Of a stretch of 64,000 bases of DNA, positions 10,496 to 21,705 are shown one piece after another. The stretch is from contig JNDT01001930.1 of the NCBI GenBank assembly GCA_000697055.1, positions 89,030-153,029 of the forward strand, written 5' to 3'. Position 1 is the first letter of the stretch, and each line of letters begins with the position of its first letter. The position numbers and the translations under genes were made by a program. Under the pieces are notes generated by a model. That model had not been told where the DNA came from. It did not search any database and saw nothing but the letters and a program-made list of their open reading frames with translations. This DNA is from Saksenaea vasiformis B4078. Taxonomy: Eukaryota > Mucoromycota > Mucoromycetes > Mucorales > Saksenaeaceae.

Positions 10496-13137
10496 TTAGT
10501 TGAAAGATCTGCCGTTGGAGATGGCTGTATACAATTCTTCGATTTCCTTGGCATACACCTTCTTGGCTATTTCACGTTTCAGCTTGAATGTGGGTGTCAG
10601 CAAGTCGTTATCAATAGTAAATTCGTTGTCTGTCAAATGGACGGCTCGGATTTGTTCGAAACCTTTGAGATCGTTTTCCTTGCCAAAGTTGTTCAGCTTC
10701 TTCAGGATTTCCTTCTTCACGTCAGCAGATGTATAAAGCTCGTTCTTCTCGAGATTGGGGAACTGAGATTTTCCCCATGCAACAAAGGCATCCTGATCTG
10801 GAACAACAATACCGACTAAGCTTGACTGCATTGAATCACCATAGACAAATGTCTGGGCAACCAGTTCGTGCTTTTGATAGACACCTTCAATCTTCTCAGG
10901 AGCAATGTACTCACCCTAGAAAGTTGTTGTATAAATAACAGAGAAAGAGAAGAAGAAAAAAGAAAAACAGATTTTGGCTTTACCTGAGACAGCTTGAAGA
11001 TGTTCTTCAGACGATCGATGATGACCAATCGGTTGGCTGAATCAAACATACCAATATCACCGGTGTGCAACCATCCATCGGCATCGATCGTCTCTGCCGT
11101 CTTTTCGGGTGTTTTGTAATATTCTCGCATAACCGATGTACCACGGACACAGATCTCACCACGAGGATAAGGCTTATCCGTAGAACGATAATCCATATCA
11201 GGCACATCCACTAACTTGATTTCAGACGAGGGGAAAGGTGCACCCACAACACCCGATGTGTTATCATCCGTAATCGTCTAGCCATGAAAATGTCAGAACA
11301 ACAACAAACCCCCGTCTTCATTTGTAATAATAATATAATTTATACGTACCAGACAGCCAGCACAGAAATTTTCAGTTTGGCCATAACCTTCATACACCTT
11401 GGCAGAAAAACAGATACGCATAAAATCAATCACATCTGGCGACACTGGAGCAGAGCCACTCAAGATGAAACGAACACGACCACCGAGTTTAGCACGGATC
11501 TAAGAAAAAAAATTTTTTTTCTCTTTAGTCATCCCTTTTCCCTCCCCTTCTTTTTTCAGTTACCTGACCAAACACAAGACGATCCCAAAGCCAGTGATGG
11601 ACTGTTTTATGCAAACTGGCTTTCTTAGCATTGTAAGCCATATGGAAGAGATGGCTGCTAATGCCACCCTTGGCTTTGACGCCTGCAAAGACCTTGTCAT
11701 AGATTCGGTTGAACAAACGGGGAACAGAACAAAACACAGTCGGTTTTAACTCGGCAATATCATCCAAGAGTTTGAGTGTATCACCCTATAAAAAAGAAAC
11801 AGCCCCCATCGATGAGTACAGAATAGGTTAGAACCTAGATTGTATTACCTGATAATAGCCAATCGATCCACCTCGGTAAATAAAGAGACCTTGTGCTAAA
11901 CGTTCAAAAACATGGGCAAGGGGAAGATACGAAATGTAGACATCTGTTTCATCCACACAGGCAAAAGTATCCGCTTCACCAATAGCTCCCACACCACCAA
12001 TAGTAGCTACACAGTTTCCTTGTGTAATGACAGCTCCCTTGGGGACACCTGTGGTTCCACTAGAAGGAAAAGAAAGAAAAAAAATTTCGCGATTGGTCAG
12101 CGCCAAAACAACGTGTAAAAAAAAAAAAAGAAAAAATTAAAATACCTGGTGTAGCAAATAGTAGCGATGTCGTTCGGACCTGGCTTCTCGGATTCATCCT
12201 TGACATCTTCACCCAATTTTTCCACCTCCTTAAACGTATACACAGTCAAACCGGCTTCTTCGGCTTGTTGTTTCTCCGTAGCATCAACAATTTCGTCCAT
12301 GATGATGATTTTGTTAATGGTTGGCAATTGGGTTTTCAAACGGGTTATGTTTTTAAGTTTGTCTCCGCTTGAAACAATGAATTCCATGTCGGTTTGATTG
12401 ACAATGTATTCAATGGCCTCAGCGCCAAGGGTATCGTACAAAGCAACAATAATAAATGCCTCTCGATAACTTGCTAATTCCGTAATTGTCTGTTCACATA
12501 TGATGTCAGATTACGGACTTCTTTTTTTTTGGGGGGTGAGGAAAGAAAAAGTTACTTACCCATTCCGGGCGGTTGATACTATAGACACCAATGGCACCTT
12601 GTCGCTTCAAACCAAGGCTCCTCAAACCTTTACCATAATTGATAATTCGTGGATGGACTTGGTTGTATGATTGCCAGACGTATTCTTTGGCGACACCATC
12701 TTCCATACGTCGAGTACCCAGGAAAGGTTTTTCTATCCAAGAGAAAAAAAGAAGATGAATACTATCCTTCCTTCCTACTTACTCATCTCAAACAACCCCC
12801 AAAAAGAAAGCCCTCCTTTTTTTTTTCCTGGACCCCTAAATGTTTGTATCATGGGAAATCAAAGTATTTTGTTCCAAGAAAACAGAATAGCATGAATTCC
12901 CTTGACACACCGCTCTCACTCGCTAAAACCCCAACAAACGCGACTGGTTACACCATGATATTTACCACCACCGAGTCCTTTGCCATTAAGGTACATGTCC
13001 CAGAGTGTGTGAATGTCTTTAGGGTGATCATACAACTTGTCTGCGAATTTGAAATGTCGCATGGCTACTGTTTCGCCGTCTTTTTTCTCGGCATTAGACG
13101 CTGGTACAGCATAAGGAGGATCAAATGCAGGCGGCAT
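10496..13137 (-). CDS. Long-chain fatty acyl-CoA synthetase
   Basis: About eight exons on the minus strand encode roughly 650-690 residues, starting [12 protein letters not shown]. Hallmarks of ATP/AMP-dependent long-chain acyl-CoA ligases appear in order: the P-loop '[15 protein letters not shown]' (split by an intron), '[17 protein letters not shown]', '[10 protein letters not shown]', '[11 protein letters not shown]' and '[20 protein letters not shown]'. The enzyme converts fatty acid, ATP and CoA to acyl-CoA, feeding lipid synthesis and beta-oxidation. It corresponds to the Faa1/Faa4 or Faa2 class; the subtype cannot be decided by eye. The C-terminus (GRSFN) is not a typical peroxisomal PTS1 tripeptide. 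The gene is convergent with the preceding plus-strand gene; the 270 bp between them holds an imperfect ACT-rich repeat. Confidence 0.95.
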
Positions 13138-13344
13138 GACGCAATGAGTTCAACCAGAAAGATAAAGAAGAGAAGAAGAAGAAAGAGTTATAGAGAAATA
13201 AAAAGAGAGAGAAAGAGATAGATTAGACAGATAGAAATGATAGAAGAACAAGATAAAAAAAAATGAAAACTTTATGTTGGAGTGAGTGACTTGAATTTGG
13301 GGCGCCCCAGCGAAAAAAACTTTAAAAAAGGAGCACGCGCATGT

Positions 13345-15343
13345 TTAATTTTCATCTTTCGACAGCTTTACTTTGCCATCCACTAATGTAGCCCTGAGAC
13401 CCATCTCGGATAACTCGGGAGTCTGTACGGCACTCATAGGTTGAAGCTCCCTAACGAGTGTTTGATTCTCCTCATTTTCTTCCAAAATATTCCGTAATGC
13501 CAAAATGGCATGTTCCCGAATAACTATACAAGTTTGGTGGTTGTTTTAAGCAACAAATCTAACTTGGGATCCAAAAAAAAAAGAAAAAAGAAAGAAAAAG
13601 CTTACATGGATTGGCGTCATCGATCTTGCATTGACTTAATACTAACGTGAGTCCACCAATGGCCCGTATCTGCATGAAAAAGAAACTCATGAACTCTCCC
13701 TTCTTTTCTTTTTTCATGTGGTCGTACCTTGTCCTGCATATCTTTATCCTTGTGACACATGTTGCCAATAAATCGAACACTTTCACGCTTCAAATAATCA
13801 AAGCCAAGCTTGGTAGCATTTTGTTTTACAAGGTCCATTGTCTCCAGCTGTCTTAGTAGATCTGGTGGACACAAAGTTTGTGTGACTGATGAATGACACA
13901 TCCGGTTCTATACGAAAAAGGAAAAGTGCACTGTACCTGTAACCACGGTCAACGCATCTGCACAAACGAGCGATTCTTTAAAATCCTCGTTGCCCTGATC
14001 TTTTGATCTAAGCCCATTCGTTATTTGTAAAATAAGAACAAGACTTGCATAAATTTGCGATATCCGTTCGACATTTAATGGTGAATCCTCGTCTGGTTTG
14101 CTTTGTTGAACGTCTTTCATAATCTCAATCGCCTTTTGAGATAACGCTACCAACAATGTTGTGACCTTTTCATGTTCGTTTCTGCGCATATATTTTGGAT
14201 AAGGCTCTTTGTCAGCATGGATTTTAGAGTCTAGGCACTTGAGCAACGTCGTCTGACGACTATTCACATCACTAGACAGTCCAAATGAGAACAAACCAAA
14301 CCAAACCAAACCCCCCTGGCGCCTTACTGTTCTGTTTGTAGGGTATTAAATATGCTTGTAAAAAAGCCATTGTCGATTACACTGCTGACAATGGAATATC
14401 TAGAAAAAAGATACCATGGATCCATTCCTTCTGTAAGACCAAATCCTCAGCGTGGGAAAAAGAAGATTCACTTTACCCCAATTCGAAATTCTGACTTTGT
14501 TCATTGTCATGCTGACGTTCCATGTCCCCCAAAAGGGCATTCAAAATCCTTTGACCTTTAACAGACTCCACCATCAGTTGACTAAATGATTCCAAGTCAT
14601 TCGAATTCGCTTGATTTCCTTTTTTTTTCCTTACCTTCTCGGCTTGTTTTTCGATACTGCGTTATGGATGAGGACGAGAGTACACATCACGATGGATTCT
14701 CTATTGGCTGATAGGAATTTGCTAAATAAATGGCCGTTATACAACCCCCATTTTTGATTGCCAAACTAACTATTTGAAAGTACCTCCAATCAATTCTTCC
14801 TTCGTTACACATCCACTCATTCCACATCGTATCACGAACGACATCGTCACCACCCACCAAGTTGTTCATTGCTTGGACACCCACTTCCAGTACACCCAGA
14901 TCATCGCACTCATTCAAAACTTCTTCAACATGTCGCGTAAATGGCGTTTCACTGCGCGTTCCATATGAGTTAGGCTGAAAAACGTCACAAATCGATTTTT
15001 ACTTGGCCATCAAGGAATGCGATGGGACACTTGCAGCATTACGCGCCACCTTCAAGAGTAGAATAAGTGTACCTTCGTCATTTGGTTCGTCTTGTAGCAA
15101 CTTGATCGCAGTGCTGCTCAAATTCCAAAAGGCGATCGACTGTGCAAGTTGCATGCTGTTCATGACATGAGTGAACCGTCTTCCAACTGACAGTACTACT
15201 ACTACTACTTGCCGATATTCGATCGCAGTCAGAGTTAACTTTATGGCGCCTGTCAGAAGTTTCCTCAGCGATCCACATGTTTTCTCGTCGTGTTTGTCAA
15301 TATAGTCCTGAAGTGTTTCTTCCAACTCTCTGACAGTGGCCAT
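13345..15343 (-). CDS. Ataxin-10 family armadillo-like protein
   Basis: Several exons on the minus strand start at MATVRELEETLQDYIDKH (ATG at 15341-15343) and end ...KVKLSKDEN at 13345. The C-terminal segment is the characteristic ataxin-10 domain: 'RFIGNMCHKDKDMQDKVR', then 'IGGLTLVLSQCKIDDANPF', 'REHAILALRNILEENEENQ'. Upstream exons are helical and Leu-rich ('LLLKVARNAASVPSHSL', 'VQAMNNLVGGDDVVRDTMW'), consistent with armadillo-type repeats. Family members (human ATXN10, yeast Ctr86) are cytoplasmic; the human protein is linked to cytokinesis and neuronal survival, and the fungal role is unclear. Exact internal exon joins were not all resolved. A poly-Val stretch encoded by GTA repeats near 15190-15210 is unusual and may be exonic or a mis-assigned intron. 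Confidence 0.8.
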
Positions 15344-16036
15344 GGTTAAACGTGTGTCGCTTGTCGGTTGCGGCCGAACTACAGGATTTTTTTTTTGGAG
15401 TTGCTGAAGCCCCGACCGGGGAAGATGGTTTTTCTTTTGGTTCACTGGACTGGCTACGCCACTCGAGTTACTTACTCCATTCCAATAAGTTATAACATAT
15501 ATAATCCATAGATCCTTTTCTATGAAACGGTGCACATGCTTCCTTGTTTTTTTTTGTTGTTCACTAAAGCTTAAATGGCACAAAAAGGAAAGGAAAGGAA
15601 AAGATTAGAGTATAAGGGGGTTTGAAAATGAAAAAGGTAACCAATGTCTAGTATACCCCTAATGTCGTTGAAAATACAATTCATTACCTTTGCACTTTTG
15701 CATCCGTTTTAATCTATTTTGCGTCATCTCTAAATAGAAACCTCGCGGTTCATCGAGGGACTCACTTCGCGTAAATACAGTATACATTCGTTGTCAATTT
15801 ATGTATTAATGACCAACCCTTTTTTCTTTTTTCTTTTTTTTTTTTTTTCCTTAGCGAAGGCTTTTTGTCCAATAAGCAGTATAACATATTGCACAACAGC
15901 TTGAAAGAAGAAAGAAATTATAGGAGTAAACGGATATTTCCCTCGGTAAACCATAACCGCACTAAACAAGGTAAGAGGGCATCGCGAGAGACAGAGAGAA
16001 CAAATGAATAGTGGCGTACTATACGAATTGGTGCTG

Positions 16037-16039
<3 letters not shown>

Positions 16040-16093
<54 letters not shown>

Positions 16094-16094
16094 T
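16040..16094. repeat. TTA trinucleotide microsatellite
   Basis: About eighteen uninterrupted TTA/ATT units in intergenic DNA. It is likely to be length-polymorphic. Confidence 0.95.
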
Positions 16095-16887
16095 ATGAGC
16101 ACGCGTTTCTTCTATGTCGATCCTCTTTCTGTAATAGGTAAAAACAATATGATCCCGGTGCTAATGGTTCTAAAACAGCTGGATAGGGAATAAATATATG
16201 TATAAATATGTATAAATGCAGCATAAATATATATCTGGCCTTACTATTTGAATGGAAATGTACCGTACTAGTTGATCAAACCTCAGCATGTGTTTGACAC
16301 GGTTCTTTCCTCTTTTTACTGCATGCGTCTATTAGTTAGACCTATTCCTTTTTTTTTTAATCTACGCCACCTTTGATCAACGTGGAACACCTGCATTTGT
16401 CAAGATCTTTTTCGTTTATTTCCTTAAGGAAAATTTTCGTTACGATGGGAAACAACAGAGAGAGAGAGAGAAATAAGGGATGCTTGTCCATTGACTGATA
16501 TATTCTCTCAATTCCTCCAAGATTGTTATGGAAACAGTTGTACCGTTTTTACAGTCTATGCGTTTTGCACATGGCTGGGAAGGAGCAAGGGGCCATTTTT
16601 TTCCCTTCAACAGTTAAGTGATGATGATAAGAAAAAAAGATAGTAAGTGGTTCATCTATGCCGGACCGGACTTTGTGGGCGGACTCATACGGTGATTTAA
16701 ACCTATTTTTATCCAAAAACGAATTTGTGGGCGAATGGGCTCGAGCCCGTGGCTCCCTTTTGTTTCCTTGTTCTCTCCTTGTTCCGGCTTGTATCGCTTT
16801 CCTTAGTTAGTCTCACTTACACTCATTCACTCGTTCTCGTCCCTCTTTTTTCTTTTTTTTTTTATTTTTCTTCCGTTCTTTTGTTCG

Positions 16888-16923
<36 letters not shown>

Positions 16924-16940
16924 TCTCCTTCTCCTTTCCT
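16888..16940 (+). promoter_or_regulatory. CT-rich tract just before the Sec2-like start codon
   Basis: A (TC)n run followed by TTTCTC/CTTCTCC repeats ends a few bases before the ATG at 16947. Pyrimidine-rich tracts directly upstream of the start are common in highly or constitutively expressed fungal genes. A role in transcription initiation is inference. Confidence 0.5.
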
Positions 16941-16946
16941 TTCATT

Positions 16947-18495
16947 ATGGACCTAAGTGACGCAAAGACCCTGCAGAGCGACATGGAGGCGTGTCCCTGC
17001 GTCCTTGTAATGGATCCGTCGAATCCAGCAACATGCAGGCATTGTCACCGTATGTTTCCTCGCGACGATCTGGAACAACAGCTTGCACAACAGTCTGCCG
17101 AGATTACCCAACTGAAAGAACAATTACATATGAAAACGGAACAGTTGGAACGGCTTGCATTGGATATGCAAGAACTGAACAAAAAATATGTTGCAGGCAT
17201 TGAACGTGTGGCGGATATTCAGCATGAAAAAGATCTTGTTGAACATGATCTAGAAGAACTCAGTTGCAAATTATTTGAAGAAGCCAATGGCATGGTAGCC
17301 ATTGAGAAACGAGAAAAATGGCAACTCGAAACGGAACTGCGCCAGACTCGAGAGCAGCTGGCTGCGGAACAGAGTCAACTTAAAGAATTACGGCAACGCA
17401 TGCAAGAAATGTCTACTACGAATGATAATAATAATAACAATAATAATAATGGCTATGTCGAGAACGATGCTCAGCTACGCGCACGACTGGATTTCCAGGA
17501 ACTCCACGGTCTTAAACGAGCCAGTTCCACCCACGCTAGTCTCTCTCGCAAACAACTGTTGAACCATCATCAGCAACAACAACAACAGCAACAACAACAA
17601 CGAGTCACCTCCATGCCACCGATGTCCACACAACCCAAGACACAGCGCGCATCCACCATTGACGAAATCCAATTGGAAGCCTTTGGTGATTTCGTCATGT
17701 CCTCACGTACCGTACCACTTAAGAAAATGCATCAATTTGCTTATATGAAGCATTGCCAAACGGAAGACATTGAACCATGCTTACGTTTTGGACCGCATTC
17801 ACGCTTGTCGGTGAAAAAAATGATGGATTATCTCTTACGCCAACCCTGTTTCATCGAACAAGCCCCCGAACCTGTACAAAACGCGACCACTATGCCATCG
17901 AACGTGACCCAACGACCTCTATGGGAACGCTTCTCGAACCATAAACAGATAGGAGGAGGATGCTCAGCATGTGGTCGACCAGCTGACCAGGAACACCCGT
18001 TGATGTACCGATTCCGATTAGATGAAAACGACGATTGGTCACCCATTGATCAGTACTGCCGTGATCGATTGGTGGCGGTCTGTGAGTTTTACGTGTTCAT
18101 CCGCAACATACAGCTTGGCCTTTATGCTGACCGACCCATTCCCGACCTGTATGCAGAAAATATTCGTCTCCGGCTTCAAATGTTTTATTCTCGGTAAGCT
18201 ATCGACAAAAAAAATTCATGCATCTTTTTTTTTCTTAAAACGTGTGATTTTTAACTTTGGGATGATGGGTTAAAAAAGCATGGGCGCATTGCCTGTGATA
18301 CTAGACGGTATAGGTGTAGATTTGGAGGCCGTTGGAAAAGCATCTCCACCTATCGACACACTTGCAACCATTCCAGATGATGCTTATATTTCCGACTGCT
18401 CCGTATCAACAGGACCACGTACCCCTGTAAGCTATCCTAACACACCTCAAGAAATACCATGGACACCGGATTCCTCTTCCCGCCGTCCGTGTTAG
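16947..18495 (+). CDS. Sec2/Rabin8-type Rab guanine nucleotide exchange factor
   Basis: Two exons (16947-18193 and 18255/56 to 18495 after an intron beginning GTAAGC) give about 490 residues. N-terminally there is a short CxxC zinc motif (ATCRHCHRMF) and a long coiled coil, containing the Sec2 GEF signature 'LSCKLFEEANGMVAIEKRE'. Low-complexity poly-N and poly-Q runs follow. The C-terminal domain resembles the Rabin8/RAB3IL1 C-terminal region: 'CSACGRPADQEHPLMYRFR', 'IDQYCRDRLVAVCEFYVFIR'. Known role: activation of Sec4/Rab8 on secretory vesicles for polarised exocytosis at growing hyphal tips. The longer open frame upstream of 16947 is a translated pyrimidine tract and was not used as the start. 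An alternative is another coiled-coil Rab GEF, but the combined domains make Sec2-like the best call. Confidence 0.88.
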
Positions 18496-18874
18496 ACTCA
18501 ATACTAAAGAGATCACCCATTCATCTTGCATTTTTTTCTTTTTCTTTTTCTTTTTTTCTTATCTGTTTATTTTTTTTTCTTGGTAATATTTATACATAAT
18601 CGTAACTATTTTTCTCTTTCGCTATTTTTTTTTTTTTTGCGTATCATTCAATACAATCATTTGTGCACTAATGTCTTATTGGGCATATCTTAAATGGACA
18701 ATTACATAACAGTCTGCTACCACCACATAAATCATAGTGGAACTGTTGAATAAAAAGAGAAAAGGAAAAGGGGGGAATCATAATGGAAGTGTGCACACAA
18801 AAAGTTTCATAGCATAACATAGCATAGCATAAAAATAAAAATAAAACAGGGAAGTCCACATGTGTTAAATTTTT
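18496..18874. other. Convergent 3' spacer
   Basis: T-rich and A-rich sequence between the convergent Sec2-like and zinc-finger genes, with no coding signal. It contains tandem GCATA/ACATA-type short repeats near 18810-18830. Confidence 0.5.
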
Positions 18875-19279
18875 TTAACATCCTTCATTGCGAGGATCAC
18901 CAAATGGAGGAAACCCTACAAACGGGCATTGTGGCCCGTGCGCACCTGCTTGAGGGATGCAGTAGCAGCAATACAGTACTGGCCCGTGCCCAGTGGTTGC
19001 TACTGACGTGGGTGGTGGTTGCAGCGGTAGCAGTGGGTCCTGATTTACTGGTAAAAGTAGTGTCTCTGCGGAGAGGCGGTTCGTCATACCAGGATAAGGT
19101 GGTGGCACCCGTGGTGCTAAAGGACGAAGTTTTTTCGGTGGTGGTGCTGTTTCTTCTTTTGAGCTGTTTCTTTCTTTTTCGATGCAGCGGTTGCGATGTT
19201 GCGTGAAACCAGGGTTACGGTAGCCCCGCTGATCTCGTTCGGCAAACTCTTGTCCGCACAAAGGGCACCGTACAACCAT
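18875..19279 (-). CDS. Small C2HC zinc-finger protein
   Basis: A single-exon frame of about 134 residues starts at ATG 19277-19279 (MVVRCPLCGQEFAERDQRG). The N-terminus holds a clear zinc site C-x2-C...H-x3-C ('CPLCGQEF' and 'FTQHRNRC'). A basic and proline-rich middle follows, then a Cys-rich end ('YCCYCIPQAGAHGPQC'). No wider homology is recognised. It ends head-to-tail 140 bp beyond the stop of the CENP-H-like gene, on the same strand. It could be a separate small gene or a downstream exon of an alternative transcript; the stop codon at 19419-19421 favours a separate gene. Confidence 0.55.
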   Translation of the reverse strand: MVVRCPLCGQEFAERDQRGYRNPGFTQHRNRCIEKERNSSKEETAPPPKKLRPLAPRVPPPYPGMTNRLSAETLLLPVNQDPLLPLQPPPTSVATTGHGPVLYCCYCIPQAGAHGPQCPFVGFPPFGDPRNEGC

Positions 19280-19418
19280 GAACAAGTCCAATGTTTTGAT
19301 GCAAGGTCTGCAAACGGATATATTCGTATTTATATATTATATACAGGACGGGCAAACGAACGTTGCCTTTTTTTTTTTTTTTTTAACCAAGACAATGAGG
19401 GTGCTTTGAAGAATGAGA

Positions 19419-20475
19419 TCAATCCATTTCATTGCCAATACGCTGCATAACAGCAGATAAATAGTCATCCTCCACATAATCAATATTGCTCTCCAGAATA
19501 AGACCCTATGTATGTGTATGTGTTAATTAGTTAGCGGAATCTTCCCCTTGAAGAATAAAAGTGAGTGATACTTTACAATCAACACGTTACGAGCTATCTC
19601 CAGTCGATCCTTCATTTCATGCATACTAAATTTAGCGGAGAATTAGAAAATCAAGGTAATTTTTTTTGCCTGCGTGTTTTTCATTCTACTTGCCGTTCTG
19701 CCCATCTTTCCGGGTCTTGTGAAGAAGAAGCCATGCTAATAGCGCTTGCCCTGTCATCTATTTCATTCTCTTGCAGTTGTTGTAAAGTTTGCGTCAATTG
19801 TTGGTTTTCCATATGCGTTTCTGGACAATCAAAATATAGGATCAATCAATGACCTAGAAAAACATTGGGCGTCGTGCTCACCTGTGATCTGTCTTTGTAT
19901 GTTTGCAAGTTTTATTTTAATCTTTTGCAACTGATTTAGTAATTGCATAAATTCGGTAACCAATGCATCTCTTTCGTTAATGGCGTCTTCGACCTGTTGA
20001 CTATACAAAAAAAAAAAAAAAGGATACGTCAGTTGCCTCTTTTACAGAAAAAGAAAGGCTACCTTCGCTGTAATTGATTATAATCTGCATCCACTGGATA
20101 GAGTGCTGTACGCGAATAGTGTGCAGCATCGAGATTTCGTGTCATGCAGTCTTTGCTTAGATTGAACTGCACCATGACATCCAGTTGATTCCGCAGACCA
20201 TCGATGCGTTCTTTGAAACGAAGTAGATCTTTCTCTGTGGGTGTATCGGGAATAGACTGATCAAAAGAAGGTGGCTCAAGCTGCTGCTCGTAATGTTGAA
20301 TTTGACGTTTGAGCCAGTCAATTTCACGTTGTGAATCAAGTACTTGACATTCCTTTTTACTCAATGAAGGTGGCATGAGGAAGACCAATAAGCAAATCTG
20401 AAGTAAACTGGCGTCGGACAAGTGGATAATGAAGTCACGATTGCTCATCAATGGTAGTAACCTGCCACCATTCAT
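19419..20475 (-). CDS. CENP-H-like kinetochore protein
   Basis: About five exons on the minus strand encode a coiled-coil protein ending '...EIARNVLIGLILESNIDYVEDDYLSAV...NEMD' (split here by context, in one exon pair). The C-terminal pattern of Arg-Asn-Val, then L-I-L-E-S-x-(V/I)-(D/N)-(W/Y)-x-(E/D)-D, is that of the CENP-H domain. Upstream are heptad-rich segments ('REIDWLKRQIQHYEQQLE', 'VTEFMQLLNQLQKIKIKL'). CENP-H (yeast Mcm16, fission yeast Fta3) is part of the constitutive centromere-associated network at the inner kinetochore. The intron after 'DPERWAER' uses a GC donor (GCAAGT), which restores the frame that a GT donor would break. The start is uncertain: ATG at about 20473 or an internal ATG (MSNRDF) are alternatives. 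Confidence 0.68.
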
Positions 20476-21705
20476 GCACTTGCGCAACTGAATTAACCGA
20501 GCACTGCTTCCTGAAAACCTTATATCATGTCATGGGAAAATAAGCGCAACGAAAAAAGTCCTCCTCCTTTATGCTGATAAATTTAATACGGTATTTGGTC
20601 TTTATTTTTGGACAAGTCGTCCACCCGATAAGAGGTGATTATTCGCTATTAACAAAGGACCACAGCAGAATTGCAAACGGCGTTTTGTGCTTCGCGTTTT
20701 GTCGTCATGTTTCCGCGGATGGCTGAAGGATACACGGCATAATACAAATCCAGGAACCATGATGTGTGACAGTCGTCTTTTACTGTCGACTGTCACTTTT
20801 CCTTTCGCTATCATCAATGGTTTCAAAGCGGTATACACAGGTATGCTCTTATATCGACTGCAGCTGAAGAAGGTACGCATACATGACGTGCTGTCTTGTG
20901 ACTCAGCTAGGATTTCCAAGGAAAAAGGCACAAAGATCTACATGCTTTGCGGTCATGTGGGTTGCTCAGAATAATATCTTATATGAGTACTGAAAGATGC
21001 CTCGGCTTCTGACTCAGATCACAGTTGATGCACGGAACGTCGCAATCATAGGACGGTAATTTGTTAGTAGAAATAGCAAGCGCTATTCTTGATAAAACGT
21101 TAAAAGGATAAGGAATTCTTGGCACCACGGGAAACAGACAGGATGGAACGACGTCAATGGAAGAAAAGCAACCGTCAGCGGCGATCAACGGAAAGGATAG
21201 GGTAACCAGCAAACCATGCGATTGTATGAGCTTATTTGTACGGATCACCTGGCTACGTTTCAGGATCAAATCCTTTTGGGGTAAGCTCGCTCTCTCTCTC
21301 AAAGGTGAAATGTCTGCGCTCTAGCAATTCATCTTACCCTACGGAAAGCATTTCGTGGAGAGCGCAGTAAATCCATGGCATTAGCTTGACAGTAACACCA
21401 TCTTTCGAGGGAACGAAACTAAGAAATACCAAGCTAATGTTACAAAACGGGCTCAGCAGCGCGTCGATTATATATTTGTATATTCTTGGCTTCGAAGAAC
21501 AGATGATGATGACCGGAAATGTCTAAAACGTACTTGCCAAGGCCGAGTTGTCAGGATGAACGATGTCAACTCCGTTATCCAAAGTTTCGATCCCGGAGAT
21601 GTGCCAAGCCTTGACCAAACCATTAAAATTTTGTGCGTGTTCAAAACTTCCGCTTTGTGTTACACCCTCCTCCTCTTCTTCTTCTTCTTCTTTCTTCTCT
21701 CAGAC
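20476..21705. other. Divergent intergenic region; no firm gene
   Basis: Frames of about 90-110 codons exist on both strands (20602-21302) without motifs, coiled coils or splice-linked partners. A short ATG-initiated frame at 21556 (MNDVNSVIQ) ends near a pyrimidine tract and AG at 21703, so it may be a 5' exon of the next gene. Confidence 0.4.

Larger units (their letters stand above)
15344..16946. other. 1.6 kb divergent intergenic region
   Basis: This lies between the divergent ataxin-10 and Sec2-like genes and should hold both promoters. It contains poly-T tracts, a long TTA microsatellite and a TC-rich tract close to the Sec2-like ATG. I see no supported gene. Confidence 0.5.
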
